Part shown: positions 54,128 to 64,000 of the stretch, one piece after another
How positions within the stretch are numbered: position 1 is the stretch's first letter
Layout of the letters: the number at the start of each line of letters is the position of its first letter
The notes under the pieces: generated by a model
What the model was told of the DNA's origin: nothing
Seen by the model: only the letters and a program-made list of their open reading frames with translations
Databases searched by the model: none
Source: Haloactinospora alba
Lineage (GTDB): Bacteria > Actinomycetota > Actinomycetes > Streptosporangiales > Streptosporangiaceae
Length of the DNA: 64,000 bases
Reading direction: 5' to 3'
Assembly (NCBI RefSeq): GCF_006717075.1
Contig: NZ_VFQC01000001.1
Coordinates: 2,775,501 to 2,839,500, forward strand
Program-made: the position numbers and the translations under genes

Positions 54128-54943
54128 CTAGCCCTGGTGCTCCCGGTCCTCCCCATCGTTGCGGGAGTCCGCCCTCCCGGTGCTGTCCCCGGACTCTTCC
54201 GCCCCGGCGTCCTCGGGTGCGGACGCTTCGGCGGACGGCTCCTCCCCGGTGTCCTCCCGGCTGGTGTCGGCGTCGGCGGAGCCGGTGGCCGTCTGCGGTT
54301 TCGCGGTGATCACCGTGCCGCACACCGCCCGCAGCCGTTCCACCGGGATGGCCCCGTCCCGTAGGACGCGCGGCACCGCGTAGGTCATGTCGACGATGGT
54401 GGAGGGAACACCGGTGTCGCAGGTCCCGCCGTCGAGGTACACCCCGACGCTGTCCCCGAGCTGCCGCCGCGCCTCGTCCGCTGTCGTCGCGGCCGGTTCT
54501 CCCGAGGTGTTGGCGCTGCTGACCGCCATCGGACCGACCTCCCTGAGCAGGTCAAGCGCCACCGGCTGCATCGGCATCCGCACCGCCACCGTCCCCTTGG
54601 TGTCCCCGAGGTCCCAGGAGAGGCTGGGGGTGGCGGTGCACACCAGTGTCAACGGGCCGGGCCAGAATTCCTCGATCAGGTCCTGGCCGTGCCGGCCCAG
54701 GTCGTCGATGAGTGCCTGGGCGGCGCGCACGGAGCCCACCAGCACCGGTGGGGGCATGTCCCGGCCGCGCCCCTTGGCACTGAGCAGCCCCGATACAGCG
54801 GCCGGGCTGAAGGCGTCGCTGCCGATCCCGTACACGGTGTCCGTGGGGAGCACCACCAGTTCCCCCCTGCGGACGGTCGAGGCGGCGTCGGCGATGCCGT
54901 CCGAACGTTCCTGGGCATCGGCGCAGTCGTAACCGCGGCTCAT
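54128..54943 (-). CDS. tsaC: L-threonylcarbamoyladenylate synthase (TsaC/Sua5)
   Basis: This 271-residue protein makes threonylcarbamoyl-AMP for the universal tRNA t6A modification. The YrdC/Sua5 core is at residues 15–205: LVVLPTDTVYGIGSDAFSP, FWPGPLTLVCTATPSL, GTVAVRMPMQPVALDLL, VSSANTSGEPAATTADEA and PSTIVDMT. The final 60 residues (from about 215) are an acidic Ser/Asp/Glu-rich tail without the classical Sua5 domain. ATG 54943, with GAGGAG upstream, is preferred over the start at 54970. It lies downstream of prmC by 37 bases. Confidence 0.93.
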   Translation of the reverse strand: MSRGYDCADAQERSDGIADAASTVRRGELVVLPTDTVYGIGSDAFSPAAVSGLLSAKGRGRDMPPPVLVGSVRAAQALIDDLGRHGQDLIEEFWPGPLTLVCTATPSLSWDLGDTKGTVAVRMPMQPVALDLLREVGPMAVSSANTSGEPAATTADEARRQLGDSVGVYLDGGTCDTGVPSTIVDMTYAVPRVLRDGAIPVERLRAVCGTVITAKPQTATGSADADTSREDTGEEPSAEASAPEDAGAEESGDSTGRADSRNDGEDREHQG

Positions 54944-54980
54944 CACATCACTCCTCATCCTCAGCGCCACCGGGCGGTGG

Positions 54981-55838
54981 TCACTGTTCCACCCTGCGCA
55001 TCTCCACGAAGCGGTCGCGGTGGGCGAGGTCCTTGCGGTTGCGGACGTCGCGCCACCCGGAGTCCTCCGGGAACAGCCGGGGGATGTCCACCCCCTGCCC
55101 GTCCCCGTGTTCGATGATCATCACACCGCCGCCGCGCAGCAGCCGCCGTCCGATCCGCTCCAGGTCACGGATCGCGTCCAGACCGTCGTTGCCCGACCAC
55201 AGCGCCGGCGCCGGGTCGTAGTTGCGCACCTCGGGCTGGACGTCCTCGGCGTCCCGCGTCGGGACGTAGGGCGGGTTGCTGATGACCAGGTCCACACGGC
55301 CGTCCAGCTCGCGCACCGCCTCCCGCATGTCCGCCAGATGCGTTGTGACCCGGTCCTGGTAGCCGGCGCCCGTGATGTTGCGCCTGGCCCATTCCAGGGC
55401 GCGGGAGTCGATCTCAACCGCGTGCACGCGGGACCGTGGCACCTCCTGGGCTATGGAGATCGCGATGGCGCCCGATCCGGTTCCGAGGTCCACGGCGAGG
55501 GGGTCGGCGACGTCCATGTCCCGGAGCGTGCGGATCGCCCGCTCGGTCACCATCTCGGTCTCGGGACGCGGGACGAACACCCCCGGGCCGACCTGGAGTT
55601 CCAGGTAACGGAAGTAGGCGTGTCCGGTGATGTGCTGTAGGGGCTCACGCGCGGCGCGGCGGGCGACGCACTCCCAGTACAGGGCGTCGAAGTCGGCGTC
55701 GGCGACCTGGTGCAGCTCCCCTCGACGGACGCCGTGCACGAACGCCGCGAGTTCCTCGGCGTCGGTGCGGGGCGAGGGGATACCCGCGTCAGCCAGCCGC
55801 AGCGTAGCTCGAGCGACCTCGTCGAGCAGGAAGTTCAT
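54981..55838 (-). CDS. prmC: Peptide chain release factor N5-glutamine methyltransferase
   Basis: This 285-residue SAM-dependent enzyme methylates the Gln of the GGQ motif in release factors. The SAM-binding VDLGTGSGAIAISIAQ motif is near residue 115, and the substrate-binding DLVISNPPYVP is near residue 185. The N-terminal helical domain includes the family stretch PLQHITGHAYFRYL. ATG 55838 follows GGGAG. It is downstream of prfA, its substrate gene. Confidence 0.95.
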   Translation of the reverse strand: MNFLLDEVARATLRLADAGIPSPRTDAEELAAFVHGVRRGELHQVADADFDALYWECVARRAAREPLQHITGHAYFRYLELQVGPGVFVPRPETEMVTERAIRTLRDMDVADPLAVDLGTGSGAIAISIAQEVPRSRVHAVEIDSRALEWARRNITGAGYQDRVTTHLADMREAVRELDGRVDLVISNPPYVPTRDAEDVQPEVRNYDPAPALWSGNDGLDAIRDLERIGRRLLRGGGVMIIEHGDGQGVDIPRLFPEDSGWRDVRNRKDLAHRDRFVEMRRVEQ

Positions 55839-56047
55839 CGTTACTCCCGGGCGGATGCCTCGGCCGTCAGGCCGGGGAGGAAGCCCGTCCCTCCTTCCGC
55901 ATGGTGTGGGCGTGTCCGACCGTTCGCCGCGGTGCGGGAACACGTGCCACGGGTGCACCACCGGGCGGCACCGGACGCGCCGGTGCCGGCACTCGGGACG
56001 GGGACCGACGCGGCCCCGTCGACCTGTGCGCGGCCGGGCCCGTGGCC

Positions 56048-57115
<1,068 letters not shown>

Positions 57116-57247
57116 TTCGTTCCCATCCCAGCGGTGTTGGAAGCCTGCGGTTCCGTCGGCGCCCGCGTTCGGCACCGCGGCTGCGGGCGGGCGCCGGCCC
57201 GCACGGACGACCCGTGGGGCCGCGCGAACCGGCGCCGCGAGCAGGTA

Positions 57248-57457
57248 CTACTTGCGCTTGCCGAAACGCTGCTCGAAGCGGGCCACCCGGCCGCCGGTGT
57301 CCAGGATCTTCTGCTTGCCCGTGTAGAACGGGTGGCATGCCGAGCAGATGTCCGCGCGGATGACACCCTCACTCGCGGTACTGCGGGTGGTGAATGAGTT
57401 TCCGCAGGTGCAGGTCACCTGAGTGACGATGTACTGGGGGTGGATATCGGATTTCAC
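57248..57457 (-). CDS. rpmE: 50S ribosomal protein L31 (zinc-binding form)
   Basis: This 69-residue protein is L31. The start [15 protein letters not shown] and end [20 protein letters not shown] are typical. Four Cys (CTCGNSF and CSACHPF) form the zinc site of the C+ type, which zinc-depleted cells usually replace with a C- paralogue. GTG 57457 follows GAGGAGAG and is preferred to upstream ATGs at 57475 and 57493. Confidence 0.95.
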   Translation of the reverse strand: MKSDIHPQYIVTQVTCTCGNSFTTRSTASEGVIRADICSACHPFYTGKQKILDTGGRVARFEQRFGKRK

Positions 57458-57838
57458 GTGGCTCTCCTCGCTCATGGCGGTTGCCGGACGCATACCGGTG
57501 GATGGAGCACAGTTCCGAAACCGTCGGCCGTTCCTCGTTCACACGGGCGACGGGAAGTGTGGTATGCGCGAACCGGTCCCGCGGCGGTCTCAGCGGATTC
57601 TGTCCCCGCCGTGCGGGGTCTGCTCCTCCCTCTACCAGTTTGCCAGACGCGTAACCATCAGCCGACCAGCCCGTATTCCAACGAACCGCCCGGCAGCACG
57701 CTGGCGGTCCCGGGCACACCCGGCGGCGTCCGCGGGCCACGCGCGCGGAGGCGCGCCGGCTTCGCTCTTGCTACGGTCCCAGTAGCCGCGCCCGACTCTC
57801 CCCCAAGCGCGGTGGTACCCCCGACGTGAAGGACCCAC
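57458..57838. other. Divergent intergenic region
   Basis: It separates rpmE (minus) from a lipoprotein gene (plus). No gene or strong repeat was identified. Promoters of both genes must lie here, without a recognised consensus. Confidence 0.45.
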
Positions 57839-58546
57839 ATGCGTTTCGCCCCCGTTTACCGACGTACCACGGCCGCCGGTACCGCGCTGGCCGCCGCCGT
57901 CCTGCTCACGGCCTGCGGCGCGGAATCCGGCGACGACGGGTGGAGCACACCCGATGAGTGGGAGTGGAGCGAGTGGTTCTCGTTCGGTGACGAGGACGGT
58001 GAGGGTTCCGGCTCCGAGGACTCCGCGGACGAGGCGGACGGGAACTCCGAGGAGGAGACGGCGCGGTTCGCGCTTCCCGAGTCCTGTGCCGACATCGGCG
58101 CCGGTGAGGTGGCCGGTGGCCTCGCTCCCGCCGGGGCGAGCGTGACCGAGGACACCGAGGAGCTCGACGGTGCCTCCGACGCCGAGCAGATGTCGTGCGT
58201 GTGGACCGGTTCCGGAACCGAGGGGGGCGACGGGGAGTCGTTCGCGATCACCTTCACCGTGAACGCCGATCCCAGCGCCCGGTTGGAGGTGGCCCAGCTT
58301 CCCGGCGAGGAGGAGATGAACTGGGAGGTCGACGTGGACGTGGAGGTGGACAGCTACCGCACCGCGCGCTCGGAGACGCTCGGCGGTGAGCTGGACTACG
58401 TCACCACGGTCGAGGGGTCCACCCAGAGCCTGCACCTCGCGCTGCCCGAGGACTTCTACATCTCGGCCGTCGCCGTGTCCTCGGAGGCCTCCCGGAAGGA
58501 CCTGGAGAAGGTCGTGTTCCAGGCCGCGGAGCGGGTCGAGCAGTAG
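57839..58546 (+). CDS. Acidic lipoprotein of unknown function
   Basis: This 235-residue protein has a lipoprotein signal: RR near the start, a hydrophobic stretch and the lipobox LTAC (Cys26). A very acidic low-complexity segment follows at about 30–75 (DEDGEGSGSEDSADEADG). The folded part includes LPESCADIGAGEVAGGL, SCVWTG and a C-terminal LALPEDFYISAVAVSSEASR, a layout like uncharacterised actinobacterial DUF3558-type lipoproteins. ATG 57839 follows GTGAAGGA. The acidic linker suits salt adaptation or extended surface display. Confidence 0.75.
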   Translation: MRFAPVYRRTTAAGTALAAAVLLTACGAESGDDGWSTPDEWEWSEWFSFGDEDGEGSGSEDSADEADGNSEEETARFALPESCADIGAGEVAGGLAPAGASVTEDTEELDGASDAEQMSCVWTGSGTEGGDGESFAITFTVNADPSARLEVAQLPGEEEMNWEVDVDVEVDSYRTARSETLGGELDYVTTVEGSTQSLHLALPEDFYISAVAVSSEASRKDLEKVVFQAAERVEQ

Positions 58547-58564
58547 GGGCGGTAGGAGCCGGCG

Positions 58565-58597
58565 GGGGCGGGACCGGTAGTCCCGACGTCCCGCCCC
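58565..58597. terminator. Bidirectional terminator hairpin
   Basis: GGGGCGGGAC (58565–58574) pairs with GTCCCGCCCC (58588–58597) between two converging lipoprotein genes ending at 58546 and 58607. Confidence 0.65.
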
Positions 58598-58606
58598 TGA
58601 CACGCC

Positions 58607-60163
58607 TCACTCCTCGATGGGGATCTCTTCCAGCTCGCCGAACGGGCCGGCGCGCAGGGTGAGCTCCTCGGTCCCCTCCGGTGGGGCGGCGAAGACCGCG
58701 ACCAGGTCGTAGGTGTTGCCCGGTTGCAGTTCGTGCACCTCCTCGGCGAAACCGCTGGAGGTACCGCCCTCCAGGTTCATCTGCGCGACGTAACGCTCCA
58801 GGTCGGACTCGGGGTCCAGGAGCTGCAGCCCTCCCAGCGACCCCGAGCTGAACTGTTCCGGACCGCCCGCCTGCGCGCTCCCGTCAGCGCCCATGTCCGG
58901 GATCACGGGTTCGTCGGAGTTGTTGGTCAGCGCCACCGTGGCGATCACGTAGGCACCGTCGCGCCGCAGCGGGTAGACCTCCAGTTGCACGTCCTCGCGC
59001 TCCTCGGAGGCCACGACGTCCCCGTTGTCCTCGGTGAACGGGGCCGGCCAGGTCACGGTGCGCTGGGCGACGCCGAGCCCGTCGTCGTCCCCCTCCTCCT
59101 GGGAGCCGGGGGTGGTGACGTCGTAGGAGAACTCCACCCGGCGGTTGCGGGCGCGCGCCTCCTCGTCGTCCGGGCCGCCCTCCACGGCGATGGGTTCGGT
59201 GCTGCCGCGCCCCTCCACCTCGTAGGAGTACTCGTTGCCCAGCTCCTCCACCAGCAGTTCCCGCACCGTCCGCGCGCGTTCCTCGGAGAGGTTCTGGTTG
59301 TAGGCGTCGGTCCCCTTGCTGTCGGTGTGGCCCACGATCGTGATCTCCGAGTCGTTGGCCTCGACGTTGTTGGCCAGCGAGTCGGACGCCTGGCGGACCA
59401 CGTCCTCGGCTTCCTCGGTCAGGTCCGACTCGTCGAACTCGAACATCACGTCGGAGTGCAGCGAGATCGTCTCCCGGTCGCCGTCCCGGGTGATGGATGC
59501 GATGTCGGAGTCGACGAAACTCTCCACCCACCCGGTGTCGGCCTCGGCGCCGTCCTCGGGGGGCCGGTTCTCGAAGGTGAGGTTCTCCCCGTCGGGCGGG
59601 TCGTCGGGGGTGAGATGCTCCGGGCCGTTGGGGTCCTGGGGGCCGGACCGGTCCTCCTCGACGTCCTGGACCGGGATGCCCGTCATGGCGCCCAGGCCGC
59701 TACCGATGAAGGTCACCTGGTCCACCTTGTCCGGCAGGCGCGGGAAGTACCTGCGGTACTCGTTGGTGACCCCGTCGAAGACGGGGTACAGCCCGTCGCC
59801 GTTCGGACTGGCCGAGCCGTACTTCAACCCCTCCTCGTCGGTGTACTCGCGGAACACCTTCCCCGTCATGGGATCCACCAGGGTGTTGGCCATGCTGAGG
59901 TTGCGGTTGCTGCCCTCGAACCCGTCGGGGTAGCTCACCTCGTAGTGCATCACCGTGTAGTCGGGGGTGCGTTCCAGTGCGGTGACGGAGAAGCGCAGCT
60001 TCTCGTCGTTACCGGTGTCCTGGAAGATGTGCCCCTCCCTGGTGTAGGGGAAGTCCTCCTCGACAGGCGGCGGACCCTCCGAGTCGAACAGGCTGCAGCC
60101 GCTGAGAAGAAGGCTGCCCGTGGTCAGCAACGCTATCGGGGCCAGGAGCGTCGTCCGCGCCAT
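58607..60163 (-). CDS. OmpA-domain lipoprotein
   Basis: This 518-residue protein has a signal peptide with lipobox LSGC (Cys23). The OmpA-like peptidoglycan-binding domain lies at about 215–335: HSDVMFEFDESDLTEEAEDV, ITIVGHTDSKGTDAYNQNLS with the conserved Asp, then SEERARTVRELLVEE and ARARNRRVEFSY with the second Arg motif. Flanking regions are acidic and unassigned. OmpA domains in Gram-positive actinomycetes anchor lipoproteins to the wall. ATG 60163 is used. It is transcribed away from rho's terminator region on the same strand. Confidence 0.88.
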   Translation of the reverse strand: MARTTLLAPIALLTTGSLLLSGCSLFDSEGPPPVEEDFPYTREGHIFQDTGNDEKLRFSVTALERTPDYTVMHYEVSYPDGFEGSNRNLSMANTLVDPMTGKVFREYTDEEGLKYGSASPNGDGLYPVFDGVTNEYRRYFPRLPDKVDQVTFIGSGLGAMTGIPVQDVEEDRSGPQDPNGPEHLTPDDPPDGENLTFENRPPEDGAEADTGWVESFVDSDIASITRDGDRETISLHSDVMFEFDESDLTEEAEDVVRQASDSLANNVEANDSEITIVGHTDSKGTDAYNQNLSEERARTVRELLVEELGNEYSYEVEGRGSTEPIAVEGGPDDEEARARNRRVEFSYDVTTPGSQEEGDDDGLGVAQRTVTWPAPFTEDNGDVVASEEREDVQLEVYPLRRDGAYVIATVALTNNSDEPVIPDMGADGSAQAGGPEQFSSGSLGGLQLLDPESDLERYVAQMNLEGGTSSGFAEEVHELQPGNTYDLVAVFAAPPEGTEELTLRAGPFGELEEIPIEE

Positions 60164-60405
60164 GGGGGAGATCTCCGATCGTTGAGGGGATTGCGGCCGG
60201 GGACATCCTCCAGCAATTCCGGCTGTGTTGACGAACCGGGACCAACCACCGCGGGCCGCGTCGGAGTACCTCCGGTTCCCCGGGTGAGCCGTCCGCTGCG
60301 GCCGGACCGCCTCCCCGGCACGACCCCGCTCCGACACACGTAACGGCCCCGGCCGTGCGGCGGTGCCGACGTGGCCGGGGCCGTTGGTCCCGAAGAGGCG
60401 GGGTC
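60164..60405. other. Spacer between rho terminator and OmpA-type gene
   Basis: No gene was found. It contains the terminator of rho (60342–60385, listed separately) and the promoter region of the OmpA-domain lipoprotein gene. Confidence 0.5.
60342..60385 (-). terminator. Strong hairpin after rho
   Basis: AACGGCCCCGGCC (60342–60354) pairs perfectly with GGCCGGGGCCGTT (60373–60385), a 13-bp stem. Read on the minus strand, it lies after rho and after the inverted-repeat element inserted at the rho stop, so it is probably rho's original terminator. Confidence 0.65.
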
Positions 60406-60512
60406 TAGGTCCTGTTCTTCGGACGCCTGTCCTGCTGCGCGACGCCCCAGGACACCGTCCGGCGGCACCGGAGACGCCGCTCGCGACGAACAGCGCCCAA
60501 AAACAGGACCTA
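60406..60512. mobile_element. MITE-like inverted-repeat element, copy B (107 bp)
   Basis: This element is bounded by CTAG on both sides (60405–60408 and 60510–60513). Its terminal inverted repeats are TAGGTCCTGTTCTTCGG on one side and, reversed, TAGGTCCTGTTTTTGGG on the other. It matches copy A at 42364–42528 in reverse orientation, but lacks about 58 internal bases. The TA at its end forms part of the rho stop codon. The flanking CTAG/TA pattern resembles IS630-like target sites. Confidence 0.75.
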
Positions 60513-62561
60513 GTTGTCGTTCGGGCCGACCGTGGTCTTCTGGACCTGGAGGAGGAACTCCGGGTTGCTCTTGGTGTCCTTCATCTTGTCCTGGAGCAGC
60601 TCCATGGCCTGCTGCGTGTCCAGGGCGTGCAGCACCCGGCGGAGCTTCCACACGATGTTGAGCTCGTCGTTCGACATCAGGATCTCCTCCTTGCGGGTGC
60701 TGGACGAGTCCACGTCCACCGCGGGGAATATCCGTTTGTCCGCGAGCTGACGGTTGAGCTTCAGCTCCATGTTGCCGGTTCCCTTGAACTCCTCGAAGAT
60801 CACCTCGTCCATCCGGGAACCGGTCTCGACCAGGGCGGTCGCCAGGATCGTCAGGGAGCCGCCGTTCTCGATGTTGCGCGCCGCGCCGAAGAAGCGCTTC
60901 GGCGGGTACAGCGCGGTGGAGTCCACACCGCCGGAGAGGATGCGCCCGCTCGCCGGAGCCGCGAGGTTGTAGGCCCGCCCCAGCCGCGTCAGCGACTCGA
61001 GCAGCACCACGACGTCCAACCCCATCTCCACCAGCCGTTTCGCCCGCTCGATCGCGAGTTCGGCCACCGTGGTGTGGTCGTCCGCAGGCCGGTCGAAGGT
61101 GGAGTGGATCACCTCACCCTTCACCGTGCGCTGCATGTCGGTGACCTCTTCCGGCCGCTCGTCCACCAGAACGACCATGAGGTGGCACTCGGGGTTGTTC
61201 TCGGTGATCGCGTTGGCGATGGACTGCAGGACCGTCGTCTTCCCGGCCTTCGGAGGGGAGACGATGAGGCCGCGCTGGCCCTTGCCGACGGGAGAGACCA
61301 GGTCGATGATGCGGGTCGCCAGGTCGCTCGGGTCGTTCTCCATCCGCAGCCGTTCCTGCGGGTACAGCGGGACGAGCTTGGAGAAGTCCGGGCGGCTGCG
61401 GGACTGGTCCGGCGCCATCCCGTTGATGGTGTCCAGCCGCACCAGCGCGTTGAACTTCTCCCGGCGCTCGCCCTCCCGGGGCTGGCGCACGGCGCCGGTG
61501 ATGGCGTCGCCCTTGCGCAGACCGTACTTGCGCACCTGGGACAGCGAGACGTACACGTCGTTGGACCCGGGAAGGTAGCCGGTCGTGCGAACGAACGCGT
61601 AGTTGTCCAGGATGTCGAGGATCCCGGCGACCGGAAGCAGGACGTCGTCCTCCTGGATCACCGGCTCCGTGTCCTGCTGGCGGTCCCGGCCGCGGCGGTC
61701 GCGGCGGTCACGGCGCCGTCCGCGGCGGCGTCCGCTGCCGCCATCGTCGTCCTGGCCCCGGTTGCCGCCCTGGTTCTGGCCGCCCTGGCTCTGGCCGCTC
61801 TGGCCGCCGCCCTGCTGGGACTGCGTGTCGGCGGAGCCGTCGTCCCGGTTCTGGCGGTTACGGCGGTTGCGCTGGCGGTCCCGGTTGTTCTGGCCGCCCT
61901 GGCCGCCCTGGTTCTGGCCGCTCTGGCCGTTCTTGTTCTCCGCGCCGCTCTTCTGCGGGGCCTGGGATGTCTTGGTCACGCTACTCGTGGGAGTCGAGGG
62001 GTCAGTGCCGTCCGACGATTTGTTCCGGCCGCCGGAATCGTCGCCGCGTTTGCGGGACGAACGCCGCTCCCGAGCGGACCGCTCCGCCCGCTCGGACTGT
62101 TCCTGCTCGCCCCCGGAATCCCGGGAGTCGGAAGCCGCCACCGGGGACCCGCTGGATGCCGTCTCACCTTCCGCGCCCGACTCGGCAGCCTGACGATCGG
62201 AAGCCGAACCGCCAGCGTCCTGGCCGGCTTTGCTGGCCCCGGCGTTCCCGCCACCGGAGCCCTTGGCTGGTTTCTTGTCGGCCTCTGGCCCCGAGACAGG
62301 GCCTTGGTTAGCTTCAATCGCGGCGATGATGTCGCTCTTGCGCATCCGCCCCGTACCCGTGATACCGAGGCTCGACGCGAGCCGCTGAAGCTCGGTCAGC
62401 TTCAGCGACGACAGCCCGGAACCCTGGTTCCGGGACCGCGACGACGCGCTCTTGCCGGCTGGGGATGCCGCGTCTCCGGATTCCGCACCGGACGCAGACG
62501 CGGTGGAGTTCTGTTGCTTGTCGACCGCCGCATCCGTGTGGAGTTCGGTGGTGTCGCTCAC
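60510..62561 (-). CDS. rho: Transcription termination factor Rho
   Basis: This 683-residue hexameric RNA helicase ends transcription. A Rho N domain lies at about 45–85 ([15 protein letters not shown]). A long insertion at about 90–290 is rich in Gly, Gln, Asn and Arg ([20 protein letters not shown]), a disordered RNA-binding insert typical of actinobacteria. The RNA-binding cold-shock-like domain follows ([20 protein letters not shown]), then the ATPase with P-loop [19 protein letters not shown] near residue 440 and Walker [21 protein letters not shown] 62561 has GGAAGGA upstream. The TAG stop lies inside the edge of the inverted-repeat element. Confidence 0.97.
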   Translation of the reverse strand: MSDTTELHTDAAVDKQQNSTASASGAESGDAASPAGKSASSRSRNQGSGLSSLKLTELQRLASSLGITGTGRMRKSDIIAAIEANQGPVSGPEADKKPAKGSGGGNAGASKAGQDAGGSASDRQAAESGAEGETASSGSPVAASDSRDSGGEQEQSERAERSARERRSSRKRGDDSGGRNKSSDGTDPSTPTSSVTKTSQAPQKSGAENKNGQSGQNQGGQGGQNNRDRQRNRRNRQNRDDGSADTQSQQGGGQSGQSQGGQNQGGNRGQDDDGGSGRRRGRRRDRRDRRGRDRQQDTEPVIQEDDVLLPVAGILDILDNYAFVRTTGYLPGSNDVYVSLSQVRKYGLRKGDAITGAVRQPREGERREKFNALVRLDTINGMAPDQSRSRPDFSKLVPLYPQERLRMENDPSDLATRIIDLVSPVGKGQRGLIVSPPKAGKTTVLQSIANAITENNPECHLMVVLVDERPEEVTDMQRTVKGEVIHSTFDRPADDHTTVAELAIERAKRLVEMGLDVVVLLESLTRLGRAYNLAAPASGRILSGGVDSTALYPPKRFFGAARNIENGGSLTILATALVETGSRMDEVIFEEFKGTGNMELKLNRQLADKRIFPAVDVDSSSTRKEEILMSNDELNIVWKLRRVLHALDTQQAMELLQDKMKDTKSNPEFLLQVQKTTVGPNDN

Positions 62562-62972
62562 TAAGGGTCCTTCCCAAGGAGCGGGCGCGGGCCGTCATGA
62601 CAGTTGCAAACGGCCGGCCCGGTGGTGCGAACCGGCGGGGGCCGGGTCGGGCTTGCCCCCCGTGGTGTCGGGAACCGTCGTCCCCCACCCAACAGCGGCG
62701 GGCTTAAGGGCACAGCCAGACGTCGGGACGATGAGCTCGGTGATGCTGCCCGTGGACTTTGTCGCCGTTCTCGCCAGGCGAGGAACCGACATCAGTGGGA
62801 AAGGCAGAGCCGGGTCCGCGCGGCGGACCCGACACAGTGCCATCCGGGTGTGACGCCGACGTGGAAAGAACCACTCGCCTACATCCCGGGGAAAACACTG
62901 TGGCTGCTGAGCACACGCCCCGCGTCGGGGCATCTGGTGCTACATCCAGCCTAACACCACCGGAACCCACAG
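62562..62972. other. Long rho leader with hairpin
   Basis: No gene was found between thrB and rho. A perfect 9-bp inverted repeat lies at 62811–62819 and 62823–62831, with a three-base loop, on the presumed rho leader or thrB trailer. Long leaders before rho often take part in autoregulation, but nothing here proves it. Confidence 0.45.
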
Positions 62973-63956
62973 CTATTCCTCGCCACAGGTCGATGAACGG
63001 GGAGAACTGATCCACACCCCTGCCGGATCGGTTTGTAAGGGGCGTATATGCCAACTCGTACCCGCCACTTCCCGTACTGAATCAACCAAGCCGTCCCCGA
63101 TTCTGCGCTCCTCGCCCGTCCCGCCGGCGCTCTCCCAGCCGAACACGAGCACGGTGGGTCCGGCCCCGGAGATCACCGCGGGCAGCCTCGCCGTCTCCCG
63201 CAACGCGCGCGCGAGCTCCGCGCTCTGAGACATCGCCGGGGCGCGGTAGGACTCGTGCAGGCGGTCCTGGGTCGCTTCCAGCAGCAGTTCCGGCCTCCCG
63301 GAGACCGCGGCCGTCATCAGCGCCGCGCGGCCAGCGGTGAAAACGGCGTCAGCGTGCGGCACCGACTCCGGGAGAAGCCCACGCGCCTGCTCGGTGGACA
63401 ACCGCTGGTTCGGGACGCACACGACCGGCCGCAACCGCAGCGAAGGCTCGACACGCAGGCAACGCCACCGCTCCCCCTCGTGCCAGGCGAGTGTGAAACC
63501 ACCGTAGACGCAGGGGGCCACGTTATCCGGGTGCCCCTCAACGCCGGCGGCCAGCTGGAAGACACGGTCGCGGTCCGGGCGCCCGTCAGCCGGGTCAACC
63601 TCCCCCAACAGCACGGTGGCGGCGGTGACACCCCCCACGATCGCCGAGGCGGAGGATCCCAGGCCGCGCCCGTGCGGGACCCGGTTGCGGCACCGCACGT
63701 CCAACCCCGGCATTTCGCGTCCCGCGCGCTCGAAAACCGCGCGGATCGCCCGCACCACCAGGTGGTTGCCGTCCCGCGGCACGTCGTCCTCGCCCTCACC
63801 GGCGAGGTCCACCGTGACGGCCCCGTCCTCGCGGGGCTCGACCTCGATCTCGTCGTACAGCCCCAGAGCCAGGCCGAACGTGTCGAACCCCGGACCGAGG
63901 TTGGCGCTGGTCGCCGGGGTGCGCACCCGCACCCCGGAGGGGAAAGGCTGGGACAT
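62973..63956 (-). CDS. thrB: Homoserine kinase
   Basis: This 327-residue GHMP kinase phosphorylates homoserine in threonine synthesis. The N-terminal motif TPATSANLGPGFDTFGLALG and the ATP-binding NRVPHGRGLGSSASAIVGG near residue 90 are intact; the C-terminal GHMP motif appears as AVISGAGPTVLVFGWES. ATG 63956 has GGAG ten bases upstream. The stop of an upstream gene lies 17 bases before it, as expected for thrC. Confidence 0.95.
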   Translation of the reverse strand: MSQPFPSGVRVRTPATSANLGPGFDTFGLALGLYDEIEVEPREDGAVTVDLAGEGEDDVPRDGNHLVVRAIRAVFERAGREMPGLDVRCRNRVPHGRGLGSSASAIVGGVTAATVLLGEVDPADGRPDRDRVFQLAAGVEGHPDNVAPCVYGGFTLAWHEGERWRCLRVEPSLRLRPVVCVPNQRLSTEQARGLLPESVPHADAVFTAGRAALMTAAVSGRPELLLEATQDRLHESYRAPAMSQSAELARALRETARLPAVISGAGPTVLVFGWESAGGTGEERRIGDGLVDSVREVAGTSWHIRPLQTDPAGVWISSPRSSTCGEE

Positions 63957-63973
63957 AGCAGTATCTCCGGTGT

Positions 63974-64000
63974 TCAGAGGGGCGGCGGGCGTCGTTCCTC
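63974..64000 (-). CDS. 3' end of upstream gene, probably thrC
   Basis: On the minus strand a frame ends at TGA (63976–63974), 17 bases before thrB. Only eight codons are visible (ending Pro-Pro-Pro-Leu). Threonine synthase usually precedes thrB in actinomycetes, so thrC is inferred from context alone. Confidence 0.35.
   Translation of the reverse strand, partial: EERRPPPL

Overview
The window is 64 kb of very GC-rich chromosomal DNA from an actinomycete. The order thrB–rho–rpmE–prfA–prmC–tsaC–wecA–atpI–atpBEFHAGDC–DUF2550–PduO-type adenosyltransferase is the usual actinobacterial arrangement. Several proteins (DUF1707, DUF2550, PucR, TipA-like MerR, DnaE1) are typical of Streptomycetales and Streptosporangiales. 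Strongly acidic secreted proteins make a salt-tolerant Nocardiopsaceae-like organism plausible, but this is only an inference. No tRNA or rRNA gene was seen.

Layout. 1–4.8 kb: a coiled-coil protein cut by the window edge, a 3-methyladenine-glycosylase-like protein and a membrane M28 peptidase, closed by a 42-bp perfect palindrome. 4.9–10.5 kb: a stand-alone HsdR_N-type nuclease, then a SWIM zinc finger/SNF2 helicase/SWIM zinc finger cassette. 10.5–13.75 kb: a disturbed stretch with a GrpB-like gene of lower GC and an aberrant tail, unassignable debris, an IS200/IS605 element with intact tnpB and a stub of tnpA, and a 14-copy octanucleotide tandem repeat. 13.75–18.4 kb: a GT-B-like protein whose stop overlaps that of a convergent STAND NTPase (NB-ARC plus TPR), and an HTH protein. 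18.5–22 kb: dnaE. 22.4–23.2 kb: a TipA-like MerR regulator with its own 19-bp-spacer promoter. 23.5–29.7 kb: a conflict/defence-like locus with a nuclease–DUF2075 helicase tail to tail with a caspase–SF1 helicase–nuclease-fold protein, whose gene overlaps a preceding EACC1-like gene. 29.9–36.7 kb: a PucR regulator divergent from a non-canonical urease (ureAB fusion, ureC), an amidohydrolase and an MHS transporter. 36.7–39.7 kb: MazG-like protein, dhaM, dhaKL and a small protein. 39.9–43.7 kb: DUF1707 protein, secreted M28 aminopeptidase and cobalamin adenosyltransferase. 43.7–64 kb, almost entirely minus strand: thiamine-binding-type protein, DUF2550, the F1Fo ATP synthase operon with a Rex-like operator before atpI, wecA, tsaC, prmC, prfA, rpmE, two lipoproteins, rho and thrB.

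How the genes work together. The right third is a conserved housekeeping block for energy generation, translation termination and termination of transcription. The dhaK/L/M set phosphorylates dihydroxyacetone using PTS phosphate. The urease-like group looks like a nitrogen-scavenging unit under PucR control. The accessory interest lies at 4.9–29.7 kb, where nucleases, helicases, a STAND NTPase and a caspase cluster around a transposon scar. The best candidate for a little-studied system is the EACC1/caspase–helicase locus with its convergent nuclease–helicase partner. Two copies of a short CTAG-flanked inverted-repeat element sit exactly at the stop codons of the secreted aminopeptidase and of rho.
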